Positions 38,231 to 51,256 of a DNA stretch of 64,000 nt are shown one piece after another. Position numbers and translations under genes: made by a program. Below the pieces are notes generated by a model. The model saw only the letters and a list, made by a program, of their open reading frames with translations. It was not told where the DNA came from and did not search any database. This DNA is from Sphingomonas jeddahensis. GTDB taxonomy: Bacteria; Pseudomonadota; Alphaproteobacteria; Sphingomonadales; Sphingomonadaceae. The DNA lies in the NCBI RefSeq assembly GCF_001981525.1, contig NZ_MPSB01000001.1:124001-188000 (forward strand). Direction: 5' to 3'. Within the stretch, counting starts at the first letter, position 1; every line of letters begins with the position of its first letter.

Positions 38231-38685
38231 GCGATTCGATCCGAGTGGAAGAAGTGGTTGAAGTGGCGCAGGCCAAGCGCGCCCGCGTCGAGGATGCGGT
38301 GGAAACGCCAGCGCGCCAGCGTGATTATCTCGACGGTTTCCTGAAGCAGCAGCCGCAAGGCGACGTGGCGCATGAACCGGGCGGCGCGCTGTACGAAGCG
38401 GTGATCGAGTCGCTGAAGGAGATCTACGATCCGGAAATCCCGGTCAACATCTACGATCTCGGCCTGATCTATAATGTCGAGGTGACCGATGGCGGCCATG
38501 CGGTCGTCACCATGACGCTGACGACGCCGCATTGCCCGGTGGCGGAGTCGATGCCGGGCGAGGTGGAATTGCGCGTCGGCTCGGTGCCGGGCATCGCGAT
38601 CGCCGACGTGAACCTCGTCTGGGATCCCCCCTGGGATCCGGCCAAGATGTCTGACGAAGCCCGGCTCGAACTGGGGATGTTGTGA
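38227..38685 (+). CDS. sufT: SUF system protein SufT (MIP18/DUF59 family)
   Basis: 152 residues with an N-terminal extension of about 45 residues and a DUF59 domain: DPEIPVNIYDLGLIYNV and TTPHCPVAESMP with the conserved cysteine. In other bacteria SufT helps deliver or mature Fe-S clusters. The ATG overlaps sufS by four bases, and sufA follows by a one-base overlap, so it is firmly part of the operon. Confidence 0.94.
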   Translation: MSDSIRVEEVVEVAQAKRARVEDAVETPARQRDYLDGFLKQQPQGDVAHEPGGALYEAVIESLKEIYDPEIPVNIYDLGLIYNVEVTDGGHAVVTMTLTTPHCPVAESMPGEVELRVGSVPGIAIADVNLVWDPPWDPAKMSDEARLELGML

Positions 38686-39038
38686 TGACCACCGCCACCC
38701 GCACGCGCCCCGCCGCGCTGATCCTCACCGATACGGCAAAGGCGCGCGTCGCCGATCTGATGAGCAAGGCGCCCGCCGGTGCGATCGGCGTGAAGCTCTC
38801 CACGCCACGCCGCGGCTGCTCAGGTCTCGCTTATTCGGTCGATTATGTCACCGAGGCCAAGCCGTTCGACGAGAAGATCGAGACCGATGGCGGAACGCTT
38901 TACGTCGACGGCGGATCGATCCTGTACCTGATCGGCTCCACAATGGATTGGGTGGAGGACGATTTCACCGCCGGCTTCGTGTTCAACAATCCCAATGCGA
39001 AGGGCGCATGCGGCTGCGGCGAGAGCTTCACCGTCTGA
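38685..39038 (+). CDS. sufA: A-type iron-sulfur carrier SufA/IscA
   Basis: 117 residues from ATG 38685 (overlapping the sufT TGA; GTG 38682 is also possible). The A-type fold has its three cluster-binding cysteines in RRGCSGLAY and GACGCGESF. It carries clusters from SufBCD to target proteins. It is the last gene of the suf operon; glgP starts 66 bases later without an obvious terminator between (only the short hairpin GCTGCGATGCAGC). Confidence 0.96.
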   Translation: MTTATRTRPAALILTDTAKARVADLMSKAPAGAIGVKLSTPRRGCSGLAYSVDYVTEAKPFDEKIETDGGTLYVDGGSILYLIGSTMDWVEDDFTAGFVFNNPNAKGACGCGESFTV

Positions 39039-39104
39039 ATTCCTAAGCTGCGATGCAGCATCCATCGTGACCAATGATGCGGGGGTCGTTAAGCTCGCGT
39101 CACG

Positions 39105-41531
39105 ATGACCAGCGAAGCCACGCCCGCCACCGTCCGTTCGGCGCTTGCCGACCGGATCGTCGACACCCTCATCCACCGTATCGGCAAGGACGAGCGCGCC
39201 GCGCGCAAGCACGATTGGCTTGAAGCGACGATCCTGACGCTGCGCGACGAAATCATCCACAAATGGATGGCCTCGACCCGCGCCGCGCATGCCGCGGGGG
39301 CGAAGCGGGTTTATTATCTCAGCCTCGAATTCCTCATCGGCCGCCTGCTTCGCGATGCGCTCTCAAACCTCGGCCGCAACGAAGAGGTGGGGGAGGCGCT
39401 TGCGTCGCTTGGCGTCGACTTGGCCGAGATCGAGGAGATCGAGCCCGACGCCGCGCTCGGCAACGGTGGCCTTGGCCGGCTCGCGGCATGCTTCATGGAA
39501 AGCCTCGCGACGCTGGATCTGCCGGCCTATGGTTATGGCATCCGCTATGTAAACGGCATGTTCCGCCAGCGGCTGGATGATGGCTGGCAGGTGGAACTGC
39601 CCGAGACGTGGCTCGCCCATGGCAACCCATGGGAGTTCGAGCGGCGCGAGAGCGCCTATTTCATCGGCTTCGGCGGCGAAGTGACCGGCAGCGAGACGGG
39701 GCAGGTGCGCTGGAAGCCGGCGGAGGCGCTGGACGCGATCGCTTACGACACGCCGGTAGTTGGCTGGCGCGGCAAGCGGGTCAACACGCTTCGGCTGTGG
39801 AGCGCGCGCGCCTTTGATCCAATCCGCCTCGATGCATTCAACGCCGGCGACCACATCGGCGCGCTCGCCGGCCAGGCACGGGCGGAAGCGCTGGTCCGCG
39901 TGCTTTATCCTTCGGATTCGAGCAGCGCCGGCCAGGAACTGCGTCTGCGGCAGGAGTATTTCTTCTCCTCCGCCTCGATCCAGGACATTGTCCGCCGCCA
40001 CATCCAGTATTTCAAGGACATCCGCACGCTACCAGACAAAGCGGCGATCCAGCTCAACGATACCCACCCCGCCGTATCCGTGGCGGAGCTGATGCGCCTG
40101 CTGGTCGATCACCACGAACTGTCGTTTGACGAGGCATGGGACATCACGCGCCGGGCCTTCGGCTATACCAATCACACCTTGTTGCCCGAGGCGCTGGAAA
40201 GCTGGCCGCTGCCGCTCTTCGAGCGGCTGCTGCCCCGGCACATGCAACTAATCTACGCAATCAACGCCAAGGTGCTGCGCGAGGCGCGGCGCACAGCCGG
40301 GATCGGCGACCAGGCAATCGCGGCGATCAGCCTGATCGATGAAGGCGGCGAGCGGCGCGTGCGCATGGCCAACCTTGCCTTCGCCGGCAGCCACAGCGTC
40401 AACGGCGTCGCGGCGCTCCATACGGAACTGATGAAGCAGACCGTCTTCTCCGATCTCCACCGGCTCTATCCAGATCGGATCAACAACAAGACCAACGGCA
40501 TTACCCCGCGGCGATGGCTGCTCGAGTGCAACCCTTGCCTAACGGCGCTGATCCGCGACGCGATCGGGCCCGATTTCCAGGACGATGCGAGCAAGCTCAA
40601 GGCGCTAGAATCTTTTGCAAACGACGCATCGTTCCGGGAGCGTTTTGGCGCGGTGAAGCGTTCCAACAAGGTGGGACTGTCCAACTATATCAAGGAGAGC
40701 ATGGGGGTGGCGCTTGACCCCGATGCGCTGTTCGATGTCCAAATCAAACGCATCCACGAATATAAGCGCCAACTGCTCAACATCATCGAGACGGTGGCGC
40801 TGTACGACCAGATCCGCAGCCATCCGGAAAAGGACTGGACGCCGCGAGTGAAGCTGCTCGGCGGCAAGGCGGCGTCAAGCTACCATAATGCCAAGCTAAT
40901 CATCAAACTGGCGGCGGACGTGGCGAAGCGGATCAATAGCGATCCGTCCGTCGGTGGTCTGCTCAAGGTCGCGTTCGTCCCCAATTACAACGTTAGCCTG
41001 GCCGAGGGGATCATTCCCGCCGCCGATTTGTCGGAACAGATCTCCACCGCCGGCATGGAGGCGTCGGGCACCGGCAACATGAAGTTCGCGCTCAACGGTG
41101 CGCTCACGATCGGCACGCTCGACGGCGCGAATATCGAGATCAAGGATCATGTCGGCGACGAGAATATCATCATCTTCGGCCTGACCGCCGATGAAGTTGC
41201 CGCCAAGCGCGCCGACGGCTACCGCCCGCGCGACGCGATCGAGGGCAGCGCGGAGCTGAAGCAGGCGGTTAACGCGATTGCATCCGGCGTGTTCTCGCCG
41301 GACGATCCCGGGCGGTACCAGGGGCTAATGAACGGGCTATACGATCACGACTGGTTCATGGTCGCGGCGGATTTCGACAGCTATGCGGCGGCACAGCGCT
41401 CGGTCGATGCGCGTTGGGCGGACAAGGATGGCTGGCGCGGGGCGGCAATCCGTAATGTCGCCAATGTCGGCTGGTTTTCTTCCGATCGCACGATCGGGGA
41501 ATATGCGCGCGACATCTGGGGCGTGATGTGA
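39105..41531 (+). CDS. glgP: Glycogen/starch phosphorylase
   Basis: 808 residues, a GT35 enzyme that releases glucose 1-phosphate from the non-reducing ends of glycogen. The PLP-lysine region EASGTGNMKFALNGALTIGT and GGKAASSYHNAKLIIKL are present, and the N-terminal LGNGGLGRLAACF glycine-rich loop is intact. It is the first gene of glgP-glgB-glgC-glgA-pgm-glgX; its TGA overlaps the glgB GTG. Confidence 0.98.
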   Translation: MTSEATPATVRSALADRIVDTLIHRIGKDERAARKHDWLEATILTLRDEIIHKWMASTRAAHAAGAKRVYYLSLEFLIGRLLRDALSNLGRNEEVGEALASLGVDLAEIEEIEPDAALGNGGLGRLAACFMESLATLDLPAYGYGIRYVNGMFRQRLDDGWQVELPETWLAHGNPWEFERRESAYFIGFGGEVTGSETGQVRWKPAEALDAIAYDTPVVGWRGKRVNTLRLWSARAFDPIRLDAFNAGDHIGALAGQARAEALVRVLYPSDSSSAGQELRLRQEYFFSSASIQDIVRRHIQYFKDIRTLPDKAAIQLNDTHPAVSVAELMRLLVDHHELSFDEAWDITRRAFGYTNHTLLPEALESWPLPLFERLLPRHMQLIYAINAKVLREARRTAGIGDQAIAAISLIDEGGERRVRMANLAFAGSHSVNGVAALHTELMKQTVFSDLHRLYPDRINNKTNGITPRRWLLECNPCLTALIRDAIGPDFQDDASKLKALESFANDASFRERFGAVKRSNKVGLSNYIKESMGVALDPDALFDVQIKRIHEYKRQLLNIIETVALYDQIRSHPEKDWTPRVKLLGGKAASSYHNAKLIIKLAADVAKRINSDPSVGGLLKVAFVPNYNVSLAEGIIPAADLSEQISTAGMEASGTGNMKFALNGALTIGTLDGANIEIKDHVGDENIIIFGLTADEVAAKRADGYRPRDAIEGSAELKQAVNAIASGVFSPDDPGRYQGLMNGLYDHDWFMVAADFDSYAAAQRSVDARWADKDGWRGAAIRNVANVGWFSSDRTIGEYARDIWGVM

Positions 41532-43681
41532 AGCCGTCGCGCTCCGCCATCACCGCGTTGCTGGCGGGGCGTCATGACGATCCATTCTCGTTGCTCGGCA
41601 CCCACGCCGGGCCTGAGGGCACCTTTGCCCGCGCCCTGATCCCCGGCGCGGAAACGGTAGAAGCGCACAGCCTCACCGGTGAGAAACTGGGATTACTCGA
41701 ACGGGTCGACGAGCGTGGCCTGTTTGAAGGCAAGGTCGCGGGCGATCCCCAGCCGGTGCGCTATCGCGCGCAGGGCTATGGGGCCGAATGGTGGGTCACC
41801 GATCCTTATACCTTCGGCCCCGTGCTCGGCCCGGTTGACGATCTATTGATGGCCGAGGGCACGCACTTCCGCCTGCATGACAAGATGGGTGCGCACCTCA
41901 TCGAGCATGAGGGGGCGGGCGGCGTTCACTTCGCGGTTTGGGCGCCCAATGCGCGGCGCGTATCCGTGGTCGGTGACTTCAACGATTGGGACGGTACGCG
42001 TCACCTGATGCGGCGCCGTCTCGATGTCGGCGTGTGGGAAATTTTCATTCCGGACATCGGTGCCGGGCGGCATTACAAATACGAAATCATCGGCGCGGAC
42101 GGTCAGCTTCAGCCGCTGAAGGCCGATCCCTTCGCCTTCGCCACCGAGCTTAGGCCAAGCACCGCCTCGATCACCGCCACCCCCTTCGAGCACGAATGGG
42201 GCGATGCCGATCACCGCGCCGCCTGGGCCGGCGTCGATCCGCGCCGCGTTCCGATGAGCATCTATGAGGTGCACGCCGGCTCGTGGGATCGCGACGAGAA
42301 CGGCTGGTTTCTCACCTGGGATGCGCTTGCCGACCGGCTCATTCCCTATGTGGTCGACATGGGGTTCACCCATATTGAGTTCATGCCGATCTCCGAACAC
42401 CCCTATGATCCGTCGTGGGGCTATCAGACGACCGGCCTCTATGCGCCCTCCGCACGCTTCGGCGATGTCGAGGGCTTCGCCCGCTTCGTCGATGGCGCGC
42501 ACCGCGCCGGGGTCGGCGTGCTGCTCGATTGGGTGCCGGCGCACTTTCCGACCGATGCGCATGGTTTGGCACGCTTCGACGGCACGGCGCTCTACGAACA
42601 TGAAGATCCGCGGCTTGGCTACCATCCCGATTGGAACACCGCGATCTACAATTTTGGTCGGCGCGAAGTGTCGGCGTTCCTCGTCAACAACGCTTTGTTC
42701 TGGGCCGAGCGTTATCATGTTGATGGCTTGCGCGTCGATGCGGTCGCGTCGATGCTGTACCGCGATTACAGCCGCAAGGCCGGCGAGTGGATCCCAAACC
42801 CCGAAGGCGGGCGCGAGAATTGGGAGGCCGCCTCCTTCCTCCAGTCGATGAACCGCGCGGTCTATGGTGCTCATCCCGGCATCTTCACCGTGGCGGAGGA
42901 ATCGACCGCATGGCCGGGCGTAACCCATCCCGCCCACCACGGCGGACTGGGCTTCGGCTTCAAGTGGAACATGGGCTTCATGCACGATACGCTGAAGTAC
43001 ATGGCCCGCGAGCCGGTCCATCGGCGCCACCATCATCATGATGTCACCTTCGGCTTAGTCTATGCGTTCAGCGAAAACTACGTCCTCGCGCTAAGTCATG
43101 ATGAAGTCGTCCACGGCAAGGGATCGCTGCTCACCAAGATGAGTGGCGACGACTGGCAGCAATTCGCCAATCTGCGCGCATATTACGCCTTGATGTGGGG
43201 TTATCCCGGCAAGAAGCTGCTGTTCATGGGGCAGGAATTCGCCCAGCGTGCCGAGTGGAGCGAGGAGCGCTCGCTCGATTGGCACCTGTGCGACGCAACC
43301 GCCCATGCTGGCATCCGCAAGCTCGTCCGCGACCTCAACCGCATCTACCGCGAGACGCCGGCGCTGTACGCCCGCGATTGCGAGCCGGAAGGGTTCGAAT
43401 GGCTGGTCAGCGACGATGCCGCCAATTCCGTCTTCGTGTGGCTGCGCAAGGCACCAGGCGCCAAGCCGGTTGCCGTAATCTGCAACATGACGCCTGTCGC
43501 GCGCGCGCCGTACCGTGTGCCGCTGCCGCATGACGGGCGCTGGCGCGAGATCCTGAATTCGGACGCGAGTGATTATTGGGGGTCGGGCCTCGGTAATCTC
43601 GGCGGCGTCGTCGCGAAGGATGGAGCAGCGATGGTCACGTTACCCCCGCTGGCGACGATCATGCTCGAGTTTGAAGCGTAA
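41528..43681 (+). CDS. glgB: 1,4-alpha-glucan branching enzyme
   Basis: 717 residues from GTG 41528. A CBM48 domain (GVHFAVWAPNARRVSVVGDFNDWDG region) precedes a GH13 barrel with nucleophile Asp in DGLRVDAVASM, acid/base Glu in TVAEES, and the third Asp in LSHDEVVHGKG. It makes the alpha-1,6 branches of glycogen. The N-terminal N1 domain is present, so this is the long form. The poly-His stretch HRRHHHHDVTFGL is the usual family region, slightly His-rich. Confidence 0.97.
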   Translation: MKPSRSAITALLAGRHDDPFSLLGTHAGPEGTFARALIPGAETVEAHSLTGEKLGLLERVDERGLFEGKVAGDPQPVRYRAQGYGAEWWVTDPYTFGPVLGPVDDLLMAEGTHFRLHDKMGAHLIEHEGAGGVHFAVWAPNARRVSVVGDFNDWDGTRHLMRRRLDVGVWEIFIPDIGAGRHYKYEIIGADGQLQPLKADPFAFATELRPSTASITATPFEHEWGDADHRAAWAGVDPRRVPMSIYEVHAGSWDRDENGWFLTWDALADRLIPYVVDMGFTHIEFMPISEHPYDPSWGYQTTGLYAPSARFGDVEGFARFVDGAHRAGVGVLLDWVPAHFPTDAHGLARFDGTALYEHEDPRLGYHPDWNTAIYNFGRREVSAFLVNNALFWAERYHVDGLRVDAVASMLYRDYSRKAGEWIPNPEGGRENWEAASFLQSMNRAVYGAHPGIFTVAEESTAWPGVTHPAHHGGLGFGFKWNMGFMHDTLKYMAREPVHRRHHHHDVTFGLVYAFSENYVLALSHDEVVHGKGSLLTKMSGDDWQQFANLRAYYALMWGYPGKKLLFMGQEFAQRAEWSEERSLDWHLCDATAHAGIRKLVRDLNRIYRETPALYARDCEPEGFEWLVSDDAANSVFVWLRKAPGAKPVAVICNMTPVARAPYRVPLPHDGRWREILNSDASDYWGSGLGNLGGVVAKDGAAMVTLPPLATIMLEFEA

Positions 43682-43685
43682 CAAT

Positions 43686-43793
43686 TCCCCCTCCCGCTTG
43701 CGGGAGGGGCTGGGGGTAGGGCTTTCCTCCAGCGAACTATTCTCTCGGGGCACGCCCACCCCCGACCCCTTCCGCAAGCGGGAGGGGAGGAAG
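43686..43793. repeat. Dispersed inverted repeat between glgB and glgC
   Basis: Left arm CCCCCTCCCGCTTGCGGGAG with GGGCTGGGGGTAGGG; right arm CCCACCCCCGACCCCTTCCG with CAAGCGGGAGGGGAGG, inverted. Same family as 33319-33418. Its end runs into GAAGGAAC, which may serve as the glgC ribosome-binding site. Confidence 0.9.
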
Positions 43794-43804
43794 GAACTAA
43801 GAGG

Positions 43805-45070
43805 ATGGATCACCACCACCACCGCAAGGGACAGCCGCTCGCACGCGATGCGATGGCCTATGTGCTCGCCGGCGGTCGCGGCAGCCGCCTGCACGAGATG
43901 ACGGACACGCGCGCCAAGCCGGCGGTCTATTTCGGCGGCAAGAGCCGGATCATCGACTTTGCGCTGTCGAATGCGATCAACTCGGGCATCCGCCGCATCG
44001 GCGTCGCCACCCAGTATAAGGCGCACTCGCTGATCCGCCACTTGCAACGCGGCTGGAATTTCCTGCGTCCGGAGCGCAACGAAAGCTTCGACATCCTGCC
44101 CGCGTCGCAGCGCGTCAGCGAGTTCCAGTGGTACGAAGGCACCGCTGACGCCGTCTTCCAGAACATCGACATCATCGAAAGCTATGGTCCAGAGTTCATG
44201 GTCATCCTCGCGGGCGACCACATCTACAAGATGGACTATGAGCTGATGCTCCAGCAGCATTGCGATTCCGGCGCCGATGTAACGGTCGCCTGTCTCGAAG
44301 TGCCGCGGATGGAGGCAGTCGGCTTCGGCGTCATGCACGTCGATGAAACCGGCCGCATCATCGATTTCGTTGAGAAGCCCGCCGACCCCCCCGCTATGCC
44401 CGGCAAGCCCGATATCGCGCTCGCCTCCATGGGCATCTACGTCTTCAACACCTCGCTGTTATTCGATCAGCTGCGCCGCGATGCTGAAACACCTGGATCG
44501 AACCGTGATTTCGGCAAGGATATCGTTCCCTGGTTGGTGAAGAACGGCAAGGCGGTGGCGCACCAGTTCACCGACTCGTGCATTCGATCCTCGAACGAGG
44601 CGTCGGCCTACTGGCGCGATGTGGGGACGGTGGACGCTTATTGGGAAGCCAATATCGATCTAACCGATGTGGTGCCCGCGCTCGACCTCTACGATCGCAC
44701 ATGGCCGATCTCGACCTTTTCTGAGCTGACCCCCCCGGCGAAGTTCGTCCACGACATCGATGGGCGCCGTGGCTCCGCGGTGGCGAGCCTCGTGTCGGGC
44801 GATTGCATCGTCTCGGGCTCCTCAATCTACCGCTCGCTGCTGTCGACGGGCGTGCGGACGCACAGCTTCGCGATGCTCGACGAAGCGGTGGTGCTGCCCT
44901 TCGTGAAGATCGGCCGCGGCGCGCGGTTGCGGAAGGTGGTGATCGATCGCGGGGTGGAGATTCCGGATGGCCTGGTGGTCGGCGATGATCCGATCCTCGA
45001 TGCCAAGCGGTTTCGCCGCACCGACAGCGGCGTCTGCCTGATCACCAACCCGATGATCGATCGGCTGTGA
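43805..45070 (+). CDS. glgC: Glucose-1-phosphate adenylyltransferase
   Basis: 421 residues. It makes ADP-glucose from glucose 1-phosphate and ATP, the committed step of glycogen synthesis. The nucleotide-binding loop is [10 protein letters not shown], the regulatory/substrate segment is [19 protein letters not shown], and a C-terminal left-handed beta-helix starts near 295. The N-terminus is [10 protein letters not shown], a natural run of four histidines. ATG 43805 follows AAGGAACTAAGAGG. Seven bases separate it from glgA. Confidence 0.97.
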   Translation: MDHHHHRKGQPLARDAMAYVLAGGRGSRLHEMTDTRAKPAVYFGGKSRIIDFALSNAINSGIRRIGVATQYKAHSLIRHLQRGWNFLRPERNESFDILPASQRVSEFQWYEGTADAVFQNIDIIESYGPEFMVILAGDHIYKMDYELMLQQHCDSGADVTVACLEVPRMEAVGFGVMHVDETGRIIDFVEKPADPPAMPGKPDIALASMGIYVFNTSLLFDQLRRDAETPGSNRDFGKDIVPWLVKNGKAVAHQFTDSCIRSSNEASAYWRDVGTVDAYWEANIDLTDVVPALDLYDRTWPISTFSELTPPAKFVHDIDGRRGSAVASLVSGDCIVSGSSIYRSLLSTGVRTHSFAMLDEAVVLPFVKIGRGARLRKVVIDRGVEIPDGLVVGDDPILDAKRFRRTDSGVCLITNPMIDRL

Positions 45071-45077
45071 TCGCGCC

Positions 45078-48127
<3,050 letters not shown>

Positions 48128-48230
48128 GGGTCGGCGATTCAAACCTCGGGGACCATCACGAACGTTATCGCGGCAAACGCTCGGATCGGTTGCGACTGAT
48201 GCGCTGCGCTGAAGCCCGGCCTCGCCTACA

Positions 48231-49948
48231 ATGACCGATCCCGAGATGCGGGCCTTTCGCGTGCGTTCGCCCAAAGCCGTTGCCGTCTGGCTATGCCTGT
48301 TCGACAACGACGATCGTGAGACGCGAATCCCGTTGGTGCGCGATGGAGATGACTGGACTGCCACGGTCGCCGCCGTTGAGGGCACCCGCTATGCCTATCG
48401 TGCCGATGGCCCGCCGCCATTCGATCCGTCCAAGCTGCTCGTCGACCCCTATGCAACGCATCTTGACCGGCCATTCGCCTACGACCCGCGACTGGGGGAG
48501 CGTGGCATCGAAACGGCGCCCTTTGTGCCTAAAGCTGTCATTGCCAGACCATTCTCCTCATGGGACCGAGCGCCGCCGCTATTCTTTCCGGGCGGACTGA
48601 TTTACGAAATCAATGTCCGCGGCTACACATTGCTACACCCCGACGTGCCGGAGGCGCTGCGGGGCACGATAGGCGCGCTGGCGCATCCTGCCGTCGTCGC
48701 GCACCTCCAGAAGATCGGTGTGGATGCCGTAGAGCTCATGCCAATCGTCGCGTCGATTGACGAACGCCATCTCGCGCCGCTCGGCCTGCGGAACGCCTGG
48801 GGCTACAATCCCGTCGTGCCGATGGCGCTCGATCCGCGCCTGTGCCCGGGCGGTGTGGCGGAACTGCGCGCGACCGTCGCGTCGCTTCGCGAGGCAGGTA
48901 TCGGCACGATCCTCGATCTGGTCTTCAACCATAGCGGCGAGAGCGATCTGAATGGGCCCACTTTGTCGTTCCGCGGGCTTGATGATGCGGTGTACGCGAG
49001 GACGCCAGACGGCAAGCTGATCAATGATGCCGGCACGGGCAACACATTCGACTTCGGCAATCCCGCCGTGCGCGCGCTGACCCTGGCGACGCTGCGTCAC
49101 TTCGTCGATCAGGCTGGTGTGGATGGCTTCCGCTTCGATCTTGCCCCCATCCTCGCCCGGGCGCCGGGCTTTGATCCGCACGCCCCGATCTTCGCTGAGA
49201 TTGGGGCTGATCCGCTGCTCGCGGATCGCATCGTGATCGCCGAGCCCTGGGATGTCGGGCCCGGCGGCTACCAGCTTGGCAACTTTCCAGCGACCTGGCT
49301 GGAGTGGAACGACCGGTTTCGCGACGACGTTCGTCGGTTCTGGCGAGGAGACGGAAAAACCGGCGACTTGGCAACAAGGATCTCCGGCTCGACCGACATT
49401 TTCGCCGATCAGCGCACCAGAAGCGTCAACTTTGTCGCGGCGCACGACGCTTCACGCTCGCCGATGCTGTCGCCTATGCGCGCCGCCACAACGAGGCGAA
49501 TGGCGAAAACAACCGGGATGGCAATGCCGATGAGGTGAGCTGGAACGCGGGCGTCGAGGGTCTCGGACGCGACGCTGATGTCCGCGCACTTTTGGCCACG
49601 CTTTTCGCCTCCCGCGGCACGATCATGCTGGCCCCGGGTGACGAATTCGGCCGCACCCAATGTGGCAACAACAATGCCTACGCCCAAGACAACGAGGTCT
49701 CGTGGCTCGACTGGGCAGGGCGCGATCGGGAGCTGGAGGACTATGTCGCGAGTCTCGCCGCTTGGCGGCGCGCGCATCCGGAAATATCTAAGCCACTGAT
49801 CCGGCACGACCTTCGGTGGCAGGCGCTGGACGGCTGCGCGATGGAGCCGTGGATGTGGGCTGATGCGTCCGGCTTCGACATGAGCCTCCAGGATGGCGCG
49901 AGCATTCGGATCGACCGGAACGCTCGCGCAGTCACCTTGAGTTCCTGA
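48231..49948 (+). pseudogene. glgX: Glycogen debranching enzyme GlgX, interrupted by a one-base frameshift
   Basis: GlgX removes alpha-1,6 branches after phosphorylase trimming. Frame one (48231 on) encodes the CBM48 and most of the GH13 barrel, with nucleophile DGFRFDLA and acid/base IAEPWD, up to VNFVAAHD. There the expected GAC-GGC-TTC reads GACGCTTC: one G is missing near 49449, just after the third catalytic aspartate. The correct sequence continues in the next frame (FTLADAVAYARRHNEANGEN...) to the stop at 49948. Without the deletion the protein would have about 572 residues. As written, frame one ends at 49538 after a short false tail. A sequencing error or a recent mutation both fit, since the rest is undamaged. 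Confidence 0.92.
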
Positions 49949-49959
49949 CTGGTTCGCGA

Positions 49960-51084
49960 TCAGCGCTGCGGTAAAACCAGATACTTCTCGCCAGTCGCGC
50001 GCTTGCCGAACGCGGCGATGATCTCGGCATCGAGCATATCTTCTAGCGTGATGCGCTTGGTGTACTTGCTGGCGAACGTCGTCTTCAATTCCGCAGCCAC
50101 ACGGGCGCGCAGCGCCTTGGCTTCCGCCGCGCCGATATCCTCAAGGAAATAGGTCAGCAGCCAACCGCCCATCCGCCAGCGCATGCCGAATCCGCGGTTG
50201 AACTCGGTAGGCGCGGTGGACAGGCCACCATAGACATAGACCTGTTTCATCTGCCGCGAGCCATAAGGCCCATCGACCTTCTGTGTCCGTAGCGCGGCCT
50301 GCTCCATTGCGGCCAGGATCTGTCCTGCGAGCTTGCCACCGCCGACCGCGTCGAAAGCGAGGAACGCCTGTGTCGCGGCGATCGCCTCGATCAGCTTGGG
50401 CATGAAATCGTCTGCGGTCATGTCAACAACATGCTCTGCCCCGAGGTCACGCAGCAGCTGCGCCTGCGCATCGCTGCGCACGATGTTGACCAGCGGGATG
50501 CCATCTGCCGCGCAGAGCTTCACCAGCATCTGGCCCAGGTTCGATGCGGCAGCGGTGTGAACCAGACCCTTATAGCCCTCGCGCTTCAGCGTGCCGACCA
50601 TGCCGAGCGCAGTGAGCGGATTGACGTAGGACGAGGCGCCTTCCTCGGCGCTGGTTCCATCGGGTACGATCATGCAGGCGGCCGCCGGTGCCTTGCGATA
50701 TTGCGCATAGAAACCGCCGCCGGCGAGCGCCACCGTTTTGCCGAGCAGTGCCTGTGCCGCGTCCGATGCGCCTGCCGCGACCACGACGCCGGCACCTTCG
50801 TTGCCGACCGGCAGATCGATCCCTGCGCGTGCCGAAAGGGCTCGCTGCACCGGCGGCGAAAGCCGCGCAACGGCGGCGTCGCCATCACGCTCGAACGCGG
50901 TGCCTTCGGTAAGCGCGAGGAGCACGCCCAGGTCCGACGGATTTATTGGGCTCGCTTCTACGCGGACGACGACCTCGTCATCCCCCGGTGTCGGAAGCGG
51001 CACGTTCTGGAGCGAAAGGCGAACCTGGCCGTCCGTGGTGACGGTAGAGACGAGGCGGCGGTGGGTGGTGGGCAGACCGGTCAT
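49960..51084 (-). CDS. Zinc-binding-dehydrogenase-like (quinone oxidoreductase family) protein
   Basis: 374 residues from ATG 51084, with SD AGAGGAG upstream. It is an MDR-superfamily fold: an N-terminal GroES-like domain (DDEVVVRVEASPINPSDLG) and a Rossmann domain (HTAAASNLGQMLVKLC). The structural-zinc cysteines of alcohol dehydrogenases are absent, which points to the quinone oxidoreductase/crotonyl-CoA-reductase-like branch using NADPH. The substrate is unknown. It ends 11 bases from the convergent glgX and lies 172 bases downstream of the monooxygenase gene. Confidence 0.87.
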   Translation of the reverse strand: MTGLPTTHRRLVSTVTTDGQVRLSLQNVPLPTPGDDEVVVRVEASPINPSDLGVLLALTEGTAFERDGDAAVARLSPPVQRALSARAGIDLPVGNEGAGVVVAAGASDAAQALLGKTVALAGGGFYAQYRKAPAAACMIVPDGTSAEEGASSYVNPLTALGMVGTLKREGYKGLVHTAAASNLGQMLVKLCAADGIPLVNIVRSDAQAQLLRDLGAEHVVDMTADDFMPKLIEAIAATQAFLAFDAVGGGKLAGQILAAMEQAALRTQKVDGPYGSRQMKQVYVYGGLSTAPTEFNRGFGMRWRMGGWLLTYFLEDIGAAEAKALRARVAAELKTTFASKYTKRITLEDMLDAEIIAAFGKRATGEKYLVLPQR

Positions 51085-51256
51085 GAAGGCTCCTCTCGTT
51101 TGCCCGAGGCTGTGCGGGAGTGAAGCAGCCATGTCGACCCAAAAGAACTCGCGTGCCCCTCGAGCTAGTCTAACGGCGTGGGACAAGGATCCTCACGAGC
51201 GGCACGTGCTTCCACTGACTTAGCACCAGCGGGGCACCAGCTAGGAGTGCGCTGAT

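Noticed and set aside
43805-43822. Vector-derived His-tag at the start of glgC
   Set aside because: Four histidines follow the second residue, but the flanking sequence is normal chromosomal operon with its own repeat and RBS, so it is natural.
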